DNA of 33,229 nt from CAWFKW01 sp964568655. Its GTDB lineage: Bacteria > Bacteroidota > Ignavibacteria > Tepidaquicellales > OLB5. The notes below the pieces were generated by a model. The model worked only from the letters and a program-made list of their open reading frames with translations. It was not told the DNA's origin and searched no databases. The stretch lies in the NCBI GenBank assembly GCA_964568655.1, contig CAZMRG010000025.1, forward strand, positions 1 through 33,229. Direction: 5' to 3'. How positions within the stretch are numbered: position 1 is the stretch's first letter; each line of letters begins with the position of its first letter. The translations under genes were made by a program, and so were the position numbers. This document shows, in pieces, positions 1 to 9,124 of this stretch.

Positions 1-492
1 ATAGGATAGAAAAGAATTATATTTTAATATTATAAAATCCTTCCCGCTTCGGCTGGATGAATAGTAGCCGCATATATATATATCATCATTTGCATCAACC
101 GCTAAGCTGTATCCTTTGCCATCAAGTATACTGCTATATGTTTGGCATGACATTGCTATAGTGTTAGGATGGTACGCTAAAACAACAATATCATTACATG
201 CAGTCGTACTGTTATATAAATATCCGGTAATAATAACGCTTCCTCCATCGCCGGGGCGGATATCTAAACCCATATCATCGCCTGCATTTGGATATGTTTT
301 ATCAACAACTATATTGCCGGAACTATTATATTCTCTCAGCCAAATATCTTTATCGCCGTTAATTTTCTCATAACCTGTAACGTAAATATTTCCACTGTTA
401 TCTACATAGGTCTTAAAAGGATATTGGCCGGTGAGCTGTGCAAGCGAAACATTTGCAAGAAGTATTACGAGAGCAAAAATAATTGATTTCAT
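1..492 (-). CDS. Secreted SBBP/beta-propeller-type repeat protein (3' end outside window)
   Basis: An open frame of 164 codons starts at the ATG at 492-490 and reaches position 1 without a stop, so the protein is truncated by the window edge. Residues 1-19 are a signal peptide (MKSII, hydrophobic core, LANVSLAQ). The rest carries repeats of the form DNSGNIYVTGY...DIWLREYNSSG, seen near residues 31-61 and again at NDDIYICGYYSS...KDFIILKYNS near 135-162. This is the pattern of SBBP / seven-bladed propeller repeats, common in exported Bacteroidota-lineage proteins that often end in a T9SS sorting domain; that end is not visible here. It lies 50 nt downstream of the next minus-strand gene and may be cotranscribed with it. 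The function beyond export is unknown. Confidence 0.75.
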   Translation of the reverse strand, partial: MKSIIFALVILLANVSLAQLTGQYPFKTYVDNSGNIYVTGYEKINGDKDIWLREYNSSGNIVVDKTYPNAGDDMGLDIRPGDGGSVIITGYLYNSTTACNDIVVLAYHPNTIAMSCQTYSSILDGKGYSLAVDANDDIYICGYYSSSRSGKDFIILKYNSFLSY

Positions 493-542
493 ATGAAATT
501 AATTTGATTAATGAAAAGACAATTTTTTTTATGGATTTATTT

Positions 543-2711
543 CTATTTTACCAAAAGCATTTTTTGCGATTTGATAAGCCTGGAATCCTGATATAAAACG
601 TAGAAATATACTCCGCTGGAAAGATTACTGCCTGAAAATGTTGCTTCATAATCTCCGGCCCTTAGATTTTCATTTACCAGTACAGCTTCTTCCCTGCCAA
701 GTATATCATATACAATTAGTTTAACATTTTTATTATTATCGGGTACTTTAAATTTGATTTTGGTATCCGGGTTAAACGGATTTGGATAATTTTGAAGCAA
801 ATCGAATTTCATCGGAATGTTATGGCTATTTTGCCTCACGGCTATCGGACTGGGATTTTTTGTAGATATAATTGATCCGTAGTCTCCGGCAATAAATCCG
901 GTCGCGCTATCTGTAAAACTCATTGAATAAAGATTATTTGACGTGCAGGTATTTGAGAATAGCCAGTTTGTACCGCCATTTGAAGTATATAAGATAGTTC
1001 CTGATTCCCCGGCTGCAAAGCCTGAGGTATTATTTAAAAAAAACACTGAATATAAATTATGAAGAGTTGGCGATGGCTGCAGATTCCATGTAGCGCCGGC
1101 ATCTGTAGTTTTACGTATTTGCCCGCTTCCGCTAACGCAATAGCCGGTCAAAGTATCTGAAAAGAAAATATCAAATCCTTTCCCGCCGCTTTGCAAGATC
1201 CAGTTCTGCCCGGCATTTGTTGTTTTGTATGAGCCGACTAGAGCAACGGCATAACCAATGTTAGCATTAACAAAAAATATTGAAGAAAAATCCGTGCTGT
1301 TATTGCTAAGCTGTGTAAACCAGTTAACGCCGGAGTTGGTGGTTTTGAGAATAATTCCATTTCCATTATTATTAATTCCGCCTACGCTGTAACCTATGCT
1401 ATCTGATGTAAACGTAATTTTAACCAGGCTGATATTTGTGCCGCTCGGCTGGGTCGACCAGGCATTTCCCCCATCGGTTGTTTTCAAAATCAACCCCGTA
1501 TCGCCAACTGCAAAGCCTGTATTCGTGTTTGTAAAATATAGCGAGTAAAGACGCCGGGTAGTCTGAGAATTTTGTAAAGCCCAACTGCTCCCGCCATTTG
1601 TGGTTTTTAATATTTTTCCTTCAAATCCGGCGGCATACCCTGTATTTTGGTCAGAAAAGAAGACTGATTTTAAATAACGTTGATAACCGGTTTGCACCGC
1701 CCAGTTTATTCCCGCATTTGTAGATCTAAAAACAGTTCCGCCGCCGCCGAAAGCAAAAACATTATTTATATCTATATTCTTTACTCCTAATAAAGTAAGC
1801 GTTTGATAGTAGGATGAAACTTTCAGCGTTGAATCCTGCGTCCAGTTAAACCCGCTATTAGTTGTCTTTAGAATTCTTCCGTAGTCGGTAACAACATAGC
1901 CATTATTAAAATCAAAGAATGACATACCTCTTATTATATCAGTATTACCACCCGGCGCGGGTACATTTAATGGTATACTATCCCAGCTTATTCCTCTATT
2001 GGAACTCCTGACAACCAGGCCGAAAGTAGTGTTAAGAACTCCGATTATATTATTTGAATCTAAATATGAAACCCCAATTACCTGGTCAAACGGAATTTCA
2101 TGCGGGACAACATAAGTATTCCAGTTTGTCCCTCCATTACTTGTTACGGATATTCTGTAAGCTCCGCCTACGGCGCCAAAATTTACATTTAAGAAACTCC
2201 CGCTCCAGCACGGCCCGCCGTTATATACCTCAGTCCATGTATCGCCGCCGTCTGTCGTTTTTAAAACATCGCCGCCGCCAACTACTAAATATCCATTTCC
2301 TGCAATGAATCCGGTATTTGCGTTTACAAATTTAACGGCCCTGTAAATCCACTGATTACGGGTTTGTATGATTTGCCAATTAGCGCCAAGATCGGTGGAT
2401 TTAATTATTATACCGCTATCCCCCGCTGCAATAATTGTTGTTGAATTAGAGAAATCAAGATCCTGCAAAGCTGCTTTTGTTAAGGATGGAATTGCGGTCC
2501 AGTTTAATCCGCCATTTGTCGTTTTGATTATTGAGCCTGAAGAACAAACTCCAAATCCGTTCTGGGAATCCAGGAATTTTACCGAATTTACCTGGTTCCC
2601 CTGCGGCATAGGATTACTCCAGTACCAATTTGCCTGCGCTGCCAGGTCTGATGCCATTAGCAGCCCTACCAGAAAAATAAAATTACCCGTATATGCCAGA
2701 CTTTTTTTCAA
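543..2711 (-). CDS. T9SS-exported Ycf48/BNR-repeat beta-propeller protein
   Basis: This 722-residue secreted protein begins with a signal peptide (MKKSLAYTGNFIFLVGLLMA, cleavage probably after DLAAQA). About a dozen repeats of roughly 45 residues follow, each with a GxIxKTTNGGxxW core and a phrase such as FxDxxTGFAVG. That is the signature of Ycf48-like/BNR (sialidase-type) propeller blades. From about residue 636 the T9SS type A sorting domain runs from QNYPNPFNPDTKIKF to the terminal VYFYVLYQDSRLIKSQKMLLVK segment, so the protein should cross the outer membrane by type IX secretion and be anchored or released. The family is structural or binding rather than clearly catalytic. Nothing in the sequence identifies a ligand. 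No copy of the conserved promoter box found further right lies upstream. Confidence 0.85.
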   Translation of the reverse strand: MKKSLAYTGNFIFLVGLLMASDLAAQANWYWSNPMPQGNQVNSVKFLDSQNGFGVCSSGSIIKTTNGGLNWTAIPSLTKAALQDLDFSNSTTIIAAGDSGIIIKSTDLGANWQIIQTRNQWIYRAVKFVNANTGFIAGNGYLVVGGGDVLKTTDGGDTWTEVYNGGPCWSGSFLNVNFGAVGGAYRISVTSNGGTNWNTYVVPHEIPFDQVIGVSYLDSNNIIGVLNTTFGLVVRSSNRGISWDSIPLNVPAPGGNTDIIRGMSFFDFNNGYVVTDYGRILKTTNSGFNWTQDSTLKVSSYYQTLTLLGVKNIDINNVFAFGGGGTVFRSTNAGINWAVQTGYQRYLKSVFFSDQNTGYAAGFEGKILKTTNGGSSWALQNSQTTRRLYSLYFTNTNTGFAVGDTGLILKTTDGGNAWSTQPSGTNISLVKITFTSDSIGYSVGGINNNGNGIILKTTNSGVNWFTQLSNNSTDFSSIFFVNANIGYAVALVGSYKTTNAGQNWILQSGGKGFDIFFSDTLTGYCVSGSGQIRKTTDAGATWNLQPSPTLHNLYSVFFLNNTSGFAAGESGTILYTSNGGTNWLFSNTCTSNNLYSMSFTDSATGFIAGDYGSIISTKNPSPIAVRQNSHNIPMKFDLLQNYPNPFNPDTKIKFKVPDNNKNVKLIVYDILGREEAVLVNENLRAGDYEATFSGSNLSSGVYFYVLYQDSRLIKSQKMLLVK

Positions 2712-2882
2712 TTATTTATTGACATTCCTTTTTAAGACGTTTCAATTTAATTTGAAAACTCTGAAAATCCAAATAAAATATACTTTAACTCCGTGGATAT
2801 TTTTTGAGATTTGTGAGATTTGCAATCCGGACATAAGGATAGAGAAGTTTATATAAGATAACTTCTCTTGATAAAAGAAAAT

Positions 2883-2916
2883 GTGAATTACGGGGATTTA
2901 GATTAACGTAATTCAC
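2883..2916. repeat. Inverted repeat, 10-bp perfect arms
   Basis: GTGAATTACG at 2883-2892 is exactly complementary to CGTAATTCAC at 2907-2916, with a 14-nt loop. It lies between two minus-strand genes (the DUF4242 gene and the Ycf48-type gene), so it could end transcription of the first or act as an operator for the second. No T-run follows on either strand, so an intrinsic terminator is not well supported. Confidence 0.45.
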
Positions 2917-2983
2917 GCAGGCGTTACAGACCTTAAAGGAATGACAGCGCCGGATGACGTTAAAGAAACGGCATTATTATTCT
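2902..2983 (+). pseudogene. Possible decayed fragment of a short-chain dehydrogenase (C-terminal part)
   Basis: Starting right after an in-frame TAG, the plus strand reads INVIHAGVTDLKG then MTAPDDVKETALLFLP. In short-chain dehydrogenases the segment after the catalytic Tyr/Lys often reads NxIxAGVTDTP, and the C-terminal helix often reads PEDVAxxxxFL. The two pieces look like those elements joined with about 25 residues missing between them. There is no start codon, and the frame runs on into the end of the opposite-strand DUF4242 gene. This is pattern recognition only and could be chance. Confidence 0.25.
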
Positions 2984-3028
2984 TACCCCTGCGTTTAGAA
3001 AATCAGAATAATATTTTTATTTTATCAT

Positions 3029-3301
3029 TTATTCTGAAGTTGTGGGGTCAATAATACTTGATACTTTGGTCACTACATTTGCGGGGAATCCGCCTTGTTT
3101 GGCATGCTCCCGCACCATCTCTTCATTTGGGGCTATGTAAACGCAATAAATTTTGTCCGTTGTAACATAGCTCTGAACCCACTGTATTTCCGGCCCCATT
3201 TTTTCTAAAACTCCGCATGAAGTCTGTGAAATACCTTTTAATTGTTCGGGAGTCAATTTACCTGCGCCCGGGATCTCTCTTTCTATTACATATTTTGGCA
3301 T
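3029..3301 (-). CDS. DUF4242 domain protein (SCO4226-like)
   Basis: A compact 90-residue cytoplasmic protein with no signal peptide. It begins MPKYVIEREIPGAGKLT and contains WVQSYVTTDKIYCVYIAPNEEMVREHAKQGGFP, the core of the DUF4242 family. One member, Streptomyces SCO4226, is described as a small ferredoxin-like-fold nickel-binding protein. Length and start fit the whole domain, so the gene appears intact. It is probably monocistronic: the upstream 485 nt is non-coding and the next gene downstream is more than 300 nt away. The cellular role is unknown, and metal binding is inferred from the family only. Confidence 0.8.
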   Translation of the reverse strand: MPKYVIEREIPGAGKLTPEQLKGISQTSCGVLEKMGPEIQWVQSYVTTDKIYCVYIAPNEEMVREHAKQGGFPANVVTKVSSIIDPTTSE

Positions 3302-3787
3302 ATTTATTTTGTTTAGTTTGCGAAAATTTCTTTTTCATGCGAAAAAACAGGCCTTTTAAAAAAGCAGAATGCCTCTGCTTTATTATAATAAATTTGGCTA
3401 ATGTATGTAAATATTGACTTTTACAGGGTTTTTTACTTTCGCAAATATACAAATTCCGAATTTTTGTTACAAGCATGAGACATATAAGACTTATAAACTA
3501 TATGCACTATACGCTGAGAGCGGCATTTTAAGTTACTCCATTAAGGGTACATTTACTACCTGAAAAAAAATCAGAGTGAAACCAAACACGCTAACGCATT
3601 TCGGAATAAAATTTTTTGGCTCGATAATTGTATTTCCCTTTTCTTTAGTATCGCATTAGATACTACAAAACATTGGCGGTATTTAGTATAGCTATAACTT
3701 CAAAATGAGATTATAATTGCTTAAGGTTTTTAAAACATCTGAACTTACCTTTTTTAGAATTCCTGAAAATTTATAACTACTAAAGAG
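3302..3787. other. Divergent intergenic region between DUF4242 and OMP genes
   Basis: This 486-nt AT-rich gap separates divergently transcribed genes and must hold both promoters. The only clear structure is the inverted repeat at 3646-3665. Short frames in it have no recognisable content or family-like composition. The eight-copy promoter box of the 14-30 kb region is absent. Confidence 0.5.
3646..3665. promoter_or_regulatory. Inverted repeat, possible operator
   Basis: TAGTATC, six bases (GCATTA), then GATACTA: a perfect 7-bp inverted repeat about 120 nt upstream of the outer-membrane protein start at 3788. Its size and spacing suit a dimeric helix-turn-helix regulator. No other copy was noticed in the window, so operator function is only a suggestion. 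Confidence 0.35.
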
Positions 3788-4645
3788 ATGTTTAATAAAG
3801 TGAACCGCTTCGCAATTATTTTATTTCTTTTTGTTTCCGTCTTTTCTTTTTCAAAGGCTTTCCCGCAGGATAAATCACAAAAGACGATCAACTCTGATAC
3901 TTCAAAAACGCAAAAGATAATCCGTATGAAGATGACTCTTCATAGCGCGCCGAAGCTGACAATTCAGTTCAGCGGCAGTTATGATTTCGGAGTTTATGAA
4001 CTATCGGGCAACAGCAACGGCGATTTCAATTCAACCGAATTTGTAAAAGGATTGAATTTTGGCGTGAGGCACGGTATCGGCGCAAATTTAACGGCTAAGT
4101 ATCCGCTTCATGAACGCGGAAACCTGAGGCTTGATATCTCGCTGCTCTACAACCGTTTCAGCAGCAGCTTAACAAAAGTCATGTCTGTTAATGATGAAAT
4201 TGAATTTGCCAGGTATAGCGTTTATTCTTTGGTTGCGGGCATAGAAAATAATTTCACTCCAAGTTACAAAATAAAAACCTATGTTGGCGCGGGAATTACA
4301 GCAAGCATTATTTCGGGGCAGGCTAAGATATTCAGCGACGGGGTATATAACGACCTCTCAATAATTCCGGCATTCAGGCTGGGGGTGTCTTTATTTTCAG
4401 GGCTTGAGTACATGATCAACGACAGGATGGGGATCAACACAGGCTTCATGTTTACTCATGCTAACTTATGGCTTAAACAGTCAAAAGAGTCATCCGAACC
4501 GGGCAGGATATACCTGGATGACGCGATGATAAAACCAAGGCTCCTTTATTCCGGATTTAAACAATTTGCCTGGGGATCGTTTTTTATGGGAGTAGATTAT
4601 TATTTCGGGATTTCAGATAAACAATATGTTTACCCGAAACAATGA
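3788..4645 (+). CDS. Outer-membrane beta-barrel protein
   Basis: A 285-residue exported protein with a signal peptide (MFNKVNRFAIILFLFVSVFSFSKAFPQ, cleavage near residue 26). The remainder alternates short amphipathic strands with polar turns, for example LTIQFSGSYDFGVYELSG, GIGANLTAKYPLHERGNLRLDISLLYNRF and TYVGAGITASIISG. It ends in an aromatic strand (FFMGVDYYFGISDKQYVYP), as in small OmpW/OmpA-type barrels of Bacteroidota. It resembles the barrel gene at 14770-15528 in layout. It is convergent with the LysE-type gene, 53 nt away. No ligand or transport specificity can be read from the sequence. Confidence 0.7.
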   Translation: MFNKVNRFAIILFLFVSVFSFSKAFPQDKSQKTINSDTSKTQKIIRMKMTLHSAPKLTIQFSGSYDFGVYELSGNSNGDFNSTEFVKGLNFGVRHGIGANLTAKYPLHERGNLRLDISLLYNRFSSSLTKVMSVNDEIEFARYSVYSLVAGIENNFTPSYKIKTYVGAGITASIISGQAKIFSDGVYNDLSIIPAFRLGVSLFSGLEYMINDRMGINTGFMFTHANLWLKQSKESSEPGRIYLDDAMIKPRLLYSGFKQFAWGSFFMGVDYYFGISDKQYVYPKQ

Positions 4646-4698
4646 TTAACCGTTTGGAAGTTATTCAAAGCTCTTTTTTGACGGAATTGATCTGATAT

Positions 4699-5478
4699 CT
4701 ACAAAATGCTGAATAATGAAACGGCGGCTTTTATAAAAAGAAAAACTCCCAATATCAATAATACCACTCCTGCAATTATATTGAGTTTATTTACGGTTGC
4801 CTGAGTGATTCGTTTCTTATTGCCGGTTATCAGCTTCAAAAGCAAAAAGAACCATCCCATCGTTCCTGTGAATGCCCCTATTGAAAATGACAGGCCTCCG
4901 ATAAATGACGAATTCAGAAAGTTAAATCCTTTTAAATAACCAACAAGCGCTATCCATGATGCGGGCAGCGTAAGAGATGACAAACATAACAGGATCCCCA
5001 TAAAGAACAAGCCCACTGAATTTGAGTTTTTAATTTCTGGCGCTTTGAGGCGCCTGGCCACGTATTCCGCTTTTTTGGTCAGCTTGCTTGCCTTTGAATA
5101 AGCCGAATTAAACTTTGCGGTTTCTTTTGTCTCCAGTTTCTCATATGTGATCTTTGATCTCATGATCTTAAGACCATAGATTATAACAACCGCGCACCCG
5201 GCAAAAGTAAGCGCAATTTCTATCACATAAGCATTTTTATTGTAAAAATCAGCGGCTGCGTCCGGGAAAAAAGAGATAAACAGATTGATCCCCCCAAAAG
5301 CCAGAAGACAATAGAAGAAATCCATAAATGCGGCGCCAAGCGCAATAGCTTTGCCTTCTTTTACTTCATTCTTAAATCCGTTCGAGATTATTGCAAAGGC
5401 AATGGGTCCCATAGGAGGCACAGAAACCATAAACCCCGTAATAGCGCCTGCAATTAAATTAATGATTAAGCTAATCAA
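4699..5478 (-). CDS. LysE/RhtB-family exporter
   Basis: An integral membrane protein of 259 residues with six predicted hydrophobic segments and the LysE/RhtB N-terminal signature GFMVSVPPMGPIAFAIIS near residues 15-32. Family members export amino acids or related small metabolites using the proton gradient. A basic loop of about 45 residues (near 110-155, many Lys/Arg) separates the two halves. The start appears to be TTG at 5478-5476: the codon before it is a TGA, and the first in-frame ATG (residue 17) would delete the first membrane segment. It is the last gene of the manA-PMM-ackA-xfp operon, 39 nt after xfp. It could remove an amino acid or acid product, but the substrate is unknown. 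Confidence 0.75.
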   Translation of the reverse strand: MISLIINLIAGAITGFMVSVPPMGPIAFAIISNGFKNEVKEGKAIALGAAFMDFFYCLLAFGGINLFISFFPDAAADFYNKNAYVIEIALTFAGCAVVIIYGLKIMRSKITYEKLETKETAKFNSAYSKASKLTKKAEYVARRLKAPEIKNSNSVGLFFMGILLCLSSLTLPASWIALVGYLKGFNFLNSSFIGGLSFSIGAFTGTMGWFFLLLKLITGNKKRITQATVNKLNIIAGVVLLILGVFLFIKAAVSLFSIL

Positions 5479-5517
5479 TCAGTATTTTGGTTATTAAAGT
5501 TCTTCAGTTCTGATTTA

Positions 5518-7878
5518 TTAAATATTTGAAAAAGTCCAGTCTTTTATCTCGGGCGGATCATCCAGGTAATCATAGATAAACTTTTTATGTTCTTTTAATT
5601 TATTTTCACAAAATGAGATAAAAACATCGGCCTCCTGGTGAACGCGGGCAACCCTGCGTACCGCCTCTGCCGCCAGTTGAAACCGGCTGATATTGTTTAA
5701 GACTACCATGTCAAAAGGCGTTGTCGTGGTTCCTTCTTCCATAAAACCCCTTACATGAAAACGCGCTGGGTCCGGCCTGCCATGAACAAGATCATGAATA
5801 ATTCTCACATAACCATGGAACGCAAAAATAACAGGCGTTGAAGCGGTAAATAGTCTTTCAAAAATTTCATCATTCATTCCGTGCGGATGATACGCCTGCG
5901 GAGAAAGCGACATCAGGTCCACTACATTGACCACTCTTACAATCAAATCCGGAAGTTGGCGCTGCAGCAGCCATGAAGCTGCGACAGTTTCAAGAGTTGG
6001 CACATCGCCTGCGCATGCTAATATTACGTCGGGGTCTTTGCCTTCAGCGTTGCCGGCCCACTCCCATATAGAAGCGCCCTGGGCACAGTGAGCAATGGCC
6101 GCATCCATATCCAGCCACTGAAGTTCCGGCTGTTTTCCGGCAATTACTAAATTCACATAATCTTTGCTTCGCAAACAGTGATCCATTACCGAGAGTAACG
6201 TGTTTGAATCCGGCGGCAGATAAATACGAATGACGGAACTTTTTTTGTTCACCACGGTGTCAATGAAACCCGGCCCCTGGTGGCTGTATCCATTATGGTC
6301 CTGTCTCCATGCATGGGATGTGATCAGATAATTGAGAGACGCAACCGGTTTACGCCAGGGTAACTCATTAGACGTCTTTATCCATTTTGCATATTGATTG
6401 AGCATTGAATCTATAATAGTAACAAATGCTTCATAACAGGGAAATAATCCGTGCCTGCCGGTAAGAAGATAGCCTTCAAGCCATCCCTGGCAAAGGTGTT
6501 CGCTGAGCGTTTCCATCACCCGTCCATTTTGTGAAAGATGATCGTCAATTGGAATTATTTTCTCCATAAAGCAGCGGTTGGTTTCTTCAAAAACTGAATC
6601 TAAGCGATTGGACGTGGTTTCATCGGGACAAAAGAGACGAAAATTCCGGTTATTTTCATTCAGCTTAAAAGTATCCCGTAAATATTTCCCCAGGTTGCGG
6701 GTGGCTTCGCTCCTTTCACAGCCAGGTTCATTCACCCGTATTGCGTATTGCCTGAAATCAGGTAAAATGAGATCCTGTAATAATTGACCGCCATTGGCGC
6801 AGGCGATGCTGCCCATTCGTTTGCCGCCTTCAGGCGCCATTTCAGCTATCTCCGGATTTAGTTTCCCGTTCTCATCGAAAAGTTTTTCCGGGTGATAGCT
6901 GCGCATCCATTGTTCAAGCGCTCTTAATTTATCGGGATTCTCCTTTACGCCGGTCAGCGGAACCTGGTGCGCCCTGAATGTGCCCTCAATCGGAACTCCG
7001 TTCCACTCTTTTGGTCCGGTCCAGCCTTTAAGAGTCCTTAAAATGATGATAGGCCAGCCTGATATTTCTATTTTCTCTTTGGTCCTGGCTGCTTCCTGCA
7101 ATTGTCTTATTCTTGCATAAGCCCGGTCGAGCGCGCTAATCATGTCTTTGTGAACGCTCATTGGATCATCGCCTTCTACAAAAAATGCTTTGTAGCCATA
7201 ACCTTCAAAAAGTTTTTCCAATTCTTCATCGTCTTTTCTTGCCAACACAGTAGGGCCTGATATTTTATAACCGTTTAGGTGCAGAATTGGCAAAACAGCG
7301 CCGTCTCTTACAGGGTTAAGGAAAGCAAGAGATTTCCAGCTTCCTTCTAAAGGACATGTCTCAGCTTCTCCGTCGCCTACAACGCAAGCCACAATAAGAT
7401 CAGGATTGTCAAATGCGGCTCCGAACGCGTGTATTAAAGAATATCCAAGCTCGCCGCCTTCATTAATAGAACCGGGCGTGTGAGGGCTAACATGGCTCGG
7501 TATCCCGCCGGGAGTAGAAAACTGCCGGAAGAGGCGTTTCATACCTTCTTCATTCTGACTAATCAATGGATATGTTTCGGAATATGTTCCTTCCAGATAT
7601 GTATTAGCCACAATAGCCGGCGCTCCGTGGCCGGGCCCGCATACGTATAATATTTGCGCGCCGGTCTGCCTGATCAGCCTGTTCAAGTGAACATAAATAA
7701 GGTTAAGTCCGGGGGAAGTTCCCCAGTGGCCCAGTAAGCGCGGTTTAATATGTTCAGGCTGTAATGGTTTTTTAAGAAGCGGGTTATCCATCAGATAAAT
7801 TTGGCCGACTGCAAGATAATTTGCCGCCATCCAGTATGAATTTATTTGTTCGAGCGATTTCTGAGAAATGTTTTCCAT
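5518..7878 (-). CDS. xfp: Xylulose-5-phosphate/fructose-6-phosphate phosphoketolase
   Basis: This thiamine-diphosphate enzyme cleaves fructose-6-P or xylulose-5-P with phosphate, giving acetyl-phosphate plus erythrose-4-P or glyceraldehyde-3-P. At 786 residues it has the usual family length. The N-terminal part shows LGHWGTSPGLNLIYVHLNR and YVCGPGHGAPAIVA. The ThDP/Mg motif is GDGEAETCPLEGSWKS at residues 168-183, with the metal-ligand Asn region LNGYKISGPT after it. The C-terminal half carries ITSHAWRQDHNGYSHQGPGF and the VVNVVDLMSLSP segment typical of XFP. It follows ackA by 17 nt on the same strand, so its acetyl-P product can be used directly by acetate kinase. ManA upstream supplies fructose-6-P. 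Substrate preference (F6P versus X5P) cannot be read from the sequence. Confidence 0.95.
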   Translation of the reverse strand: MENISQKSLEQINSYWMAANYLAVGQIYLMDNPLLKKPLQPEHIKPRLLGHWGTSPGLNLIYVHLNRLIRQTGAQILYVCGPGHGAPAIVANTYLEGTYSETYPLISQNEEGMKRLFRQFSTPGGIPSHVSPHTPGSINEGGELGYSLIHAFGAAFDNPDLIVACVVGDGEAETCPLEGSWKSLAFLNPVRDGAVLPILHLNGYKISGPTVLARKDDEELEKLFEGYGYKAFFVEGDDPMSVHKDMISALDRAYARIRQLQEAARTKEKIEISGWPIIILRTLKGWTGPKEWNGVPIEGTFRAHQVPLTGVKENPDKLRALEQWMRSYHPEKLFDENGKLNPEIAEMAPEGGKRMGSIACANGGQLLQDLILPDFRQYAIRVNEPGCERSEATRNLGKYLRDTFKLNENNRNFRLFCPDETTSNRLDSVFEETNRCFMEKIIPIDDHLSQNGRVMETLSEHLCQGWLEGYLLTGRHGLFPCYEAFVTIIDSMLNQYAKWIKTSNELPWRKPVASLNYLITSHAWRQDHNGYSHQGPGFIDTVVNKKSSVIRIYLPPDSNTLLSVMDHCLRSKDYVNLVIAGKQPELQWLDMDAAIAHCAQGASIWEWAGNAEGKDPDVILACAGDVPTLETVAASWLLQRQLPDLIVRVVNVVDLMSLSPQAYHPHGMNDEIFERLFTASTPVIFAFHGYVRIIHDLVHGRPDPARFHVRGFMEEGTTTTPFDMVVLNNISRFQLAAEAVRRVARVHQEADVFISFCENKLKEHKKFIYDYLDDPPEIKDWTFSNI

Positions 7879-7895
7879 AGCAGTCTATATGTTTG

Positions 7896-9098
7896 TTAAA
7901 TTAAAATATTCCGGCGCTTCGATAAAATCTTATGATAAGAATGCTGAGCTATCATGAATTCTTCGTTGGTTTTTATTACTCTTATTGTAACGGCGCTATT
8001 TTTTGTTGAAATTATTTCCCGATGACGGTTATTTTTATTTTTATCTATTTCAATCCCTAAAAACTGTAATCCTTTGCATATGCGGCTGCGGATTGTGGCG
8101 GCGTTTTCGCCGATTCCGCCAGTGAAAACTAAAGTATTTATTCCCTCTAATGAAACAGAGAGCGACCCTACAAATTTCCGCGCCTGGTAACAAAACATAG
8201 TGATCGCTTCTCTAGCGCGAAGGTTTGTTGTTTCCATGTCCAGAAGAACCATCATATCTGAGCTGACGCCGGATATACCTTTCAAACCGGATTGATGATT
8301 AAATAACTTTTCCAGTTTTTTTGGAGATACCTTTTTTTGTTTCATAAGGTACAATGCAATTCCCGGATCCAGATCGCCGCATCTTGTTCCCATTATCAGC
8401 CCACCCGTTGGGGTTAAACCCATAGTGGTATCAATGCTTTTCCCGTTTCGGACAGCTGCCATGCTTGCGCCGTTTCCAAGATGCGCAATTACAACCTTTC
8501 CTTTCGCTTCCTTTGGCGCCAGGCGCCGCAGTTTCCGTAAAACATATTCATAAGATAGCCCGTGAAATCCATACCTGATTACTCCCTCTTTAGACAGTTC
8601 AAACGGCAGAGAAAAGCGCCTGGCATAAAAAGGCATATCCTTATGAAAGACGGTATCAAAGCAGGCGACTTGCGGAACGTTGGGAAATGCTTCAAAAAGT
8701 ATATTCATGGTTTTTAATTCATCAGGCAGGTGATTCGGGGCAAGAGGAATCAACAACTTCAGCGACTTTATAAGCTCTTTGCTCGCCATTTTGTGCTCCC
8801 TGTTCGCCAGTCCCCCGTGTATTATTCTGTAGCCAATAGCTTCTAATTGATATTTATTCGCGTTCAACTTCAGCCACCTCGCTAAACGATTTACGGCTTC
8901 CTCAATGTTGCTATGACCGGTTTTATCATCTGCCAGTATCAGCCCCTCCCGGTTGAGTATTATGAAATGACTTTTCGGAAAACCAATCCTGTCAATATGT
9001 CCCGACCATTCCATTTCCAATCCATGACTAAAACGGAAAAGAGCAAATTTGAGACTGGATGATCCGCAGTTTACAGAAAGTATATAACCGCTATTCAT
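7896..9098 (-). CDS. ackA: Acetate kinase
   Basis: Converts acetyl-phosphate and ADP to acetate and ATP in the cytoplasm. I start it at the ATG at 9098-9096, giving 400 residues and the canonical N-terminus MNSGYILSVNCGSSSLKFALF. The longer frame to 9140 would need a TTG start inside the upstream gene and adds 14 residues the family lacks. Family motifs are intact: GYRIIHGG, RYGFHGLSYEYVL, VIAHLGNGASMAAV, DTTMGLTPTGGLIMGTRCGDLDPG (a continuous stretch in the protein) and LVFTGGIGENAATIRSRIC, covering the ASKHA-fold phosphate and adenosine sites. It sits between the PMM-like gene (26-nt gap with this start) and xfp (17-nt gap), forming the energy-yielding step of the phosphoketolase shunt. The upstream sequence has no strong Shine-Dalgarno, as is normal in this lineage. 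Confidence 0.95.
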   Translation of the reverse strand: MNSGYILSVNCGSSSLKFALFRFSHGLEMEWSGHIDRIGFPKSHFIILNREGLILADDKTGHSNIEEAVNRLARWLKLNANKYQLEAIGYRIIHGGLANREHKMASKELIKSLKLLIPLAPNHLPDELKTMNILFEAFPNVPQVACFDTVFHKDMPFYARRFSLPFELSKEGVIRYGFHGLSYEYVLRKLRRLAPKEAKGKVVIAHLGNGASMAAVRNGKSIDTTMGLTPTGGLIMGTRCGDLDPGIALYLMKQKKVSPKKLEKLFNHQSGLKGISGVSSDMMVLLDMETTNLRAREAITMFCYQARKFVGSLSVSLEGINTLVFTGGIGENAATIRSRICKGLQFLGIEIDKNKNNRHREIISTKNSAVTIRVIKTNEEFMIAQHSYHKILSKRRNILI

Positions 9099-9124
9099 TT
9101 TATCAATAAGTAAATTAATTTTTT

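Larger units (their letters stand above)
2712..3028. other. Intergenic region with hairpin and possible SDR relic
   Basis: No intact gene is visible. The stretch holds an inverted repeat at 2883-2916 and, overlapping it on the plus strand, a short open frame resembling the C-terminal part of a short-chain dehydrogenase (2902-2983); both are listed separately. The part next to 2711 is AT-rich and should contain the promoter of the minus-strand T9SS gene, but I could not pick a convincing -33/-7 pair. Confidence 0.4.
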
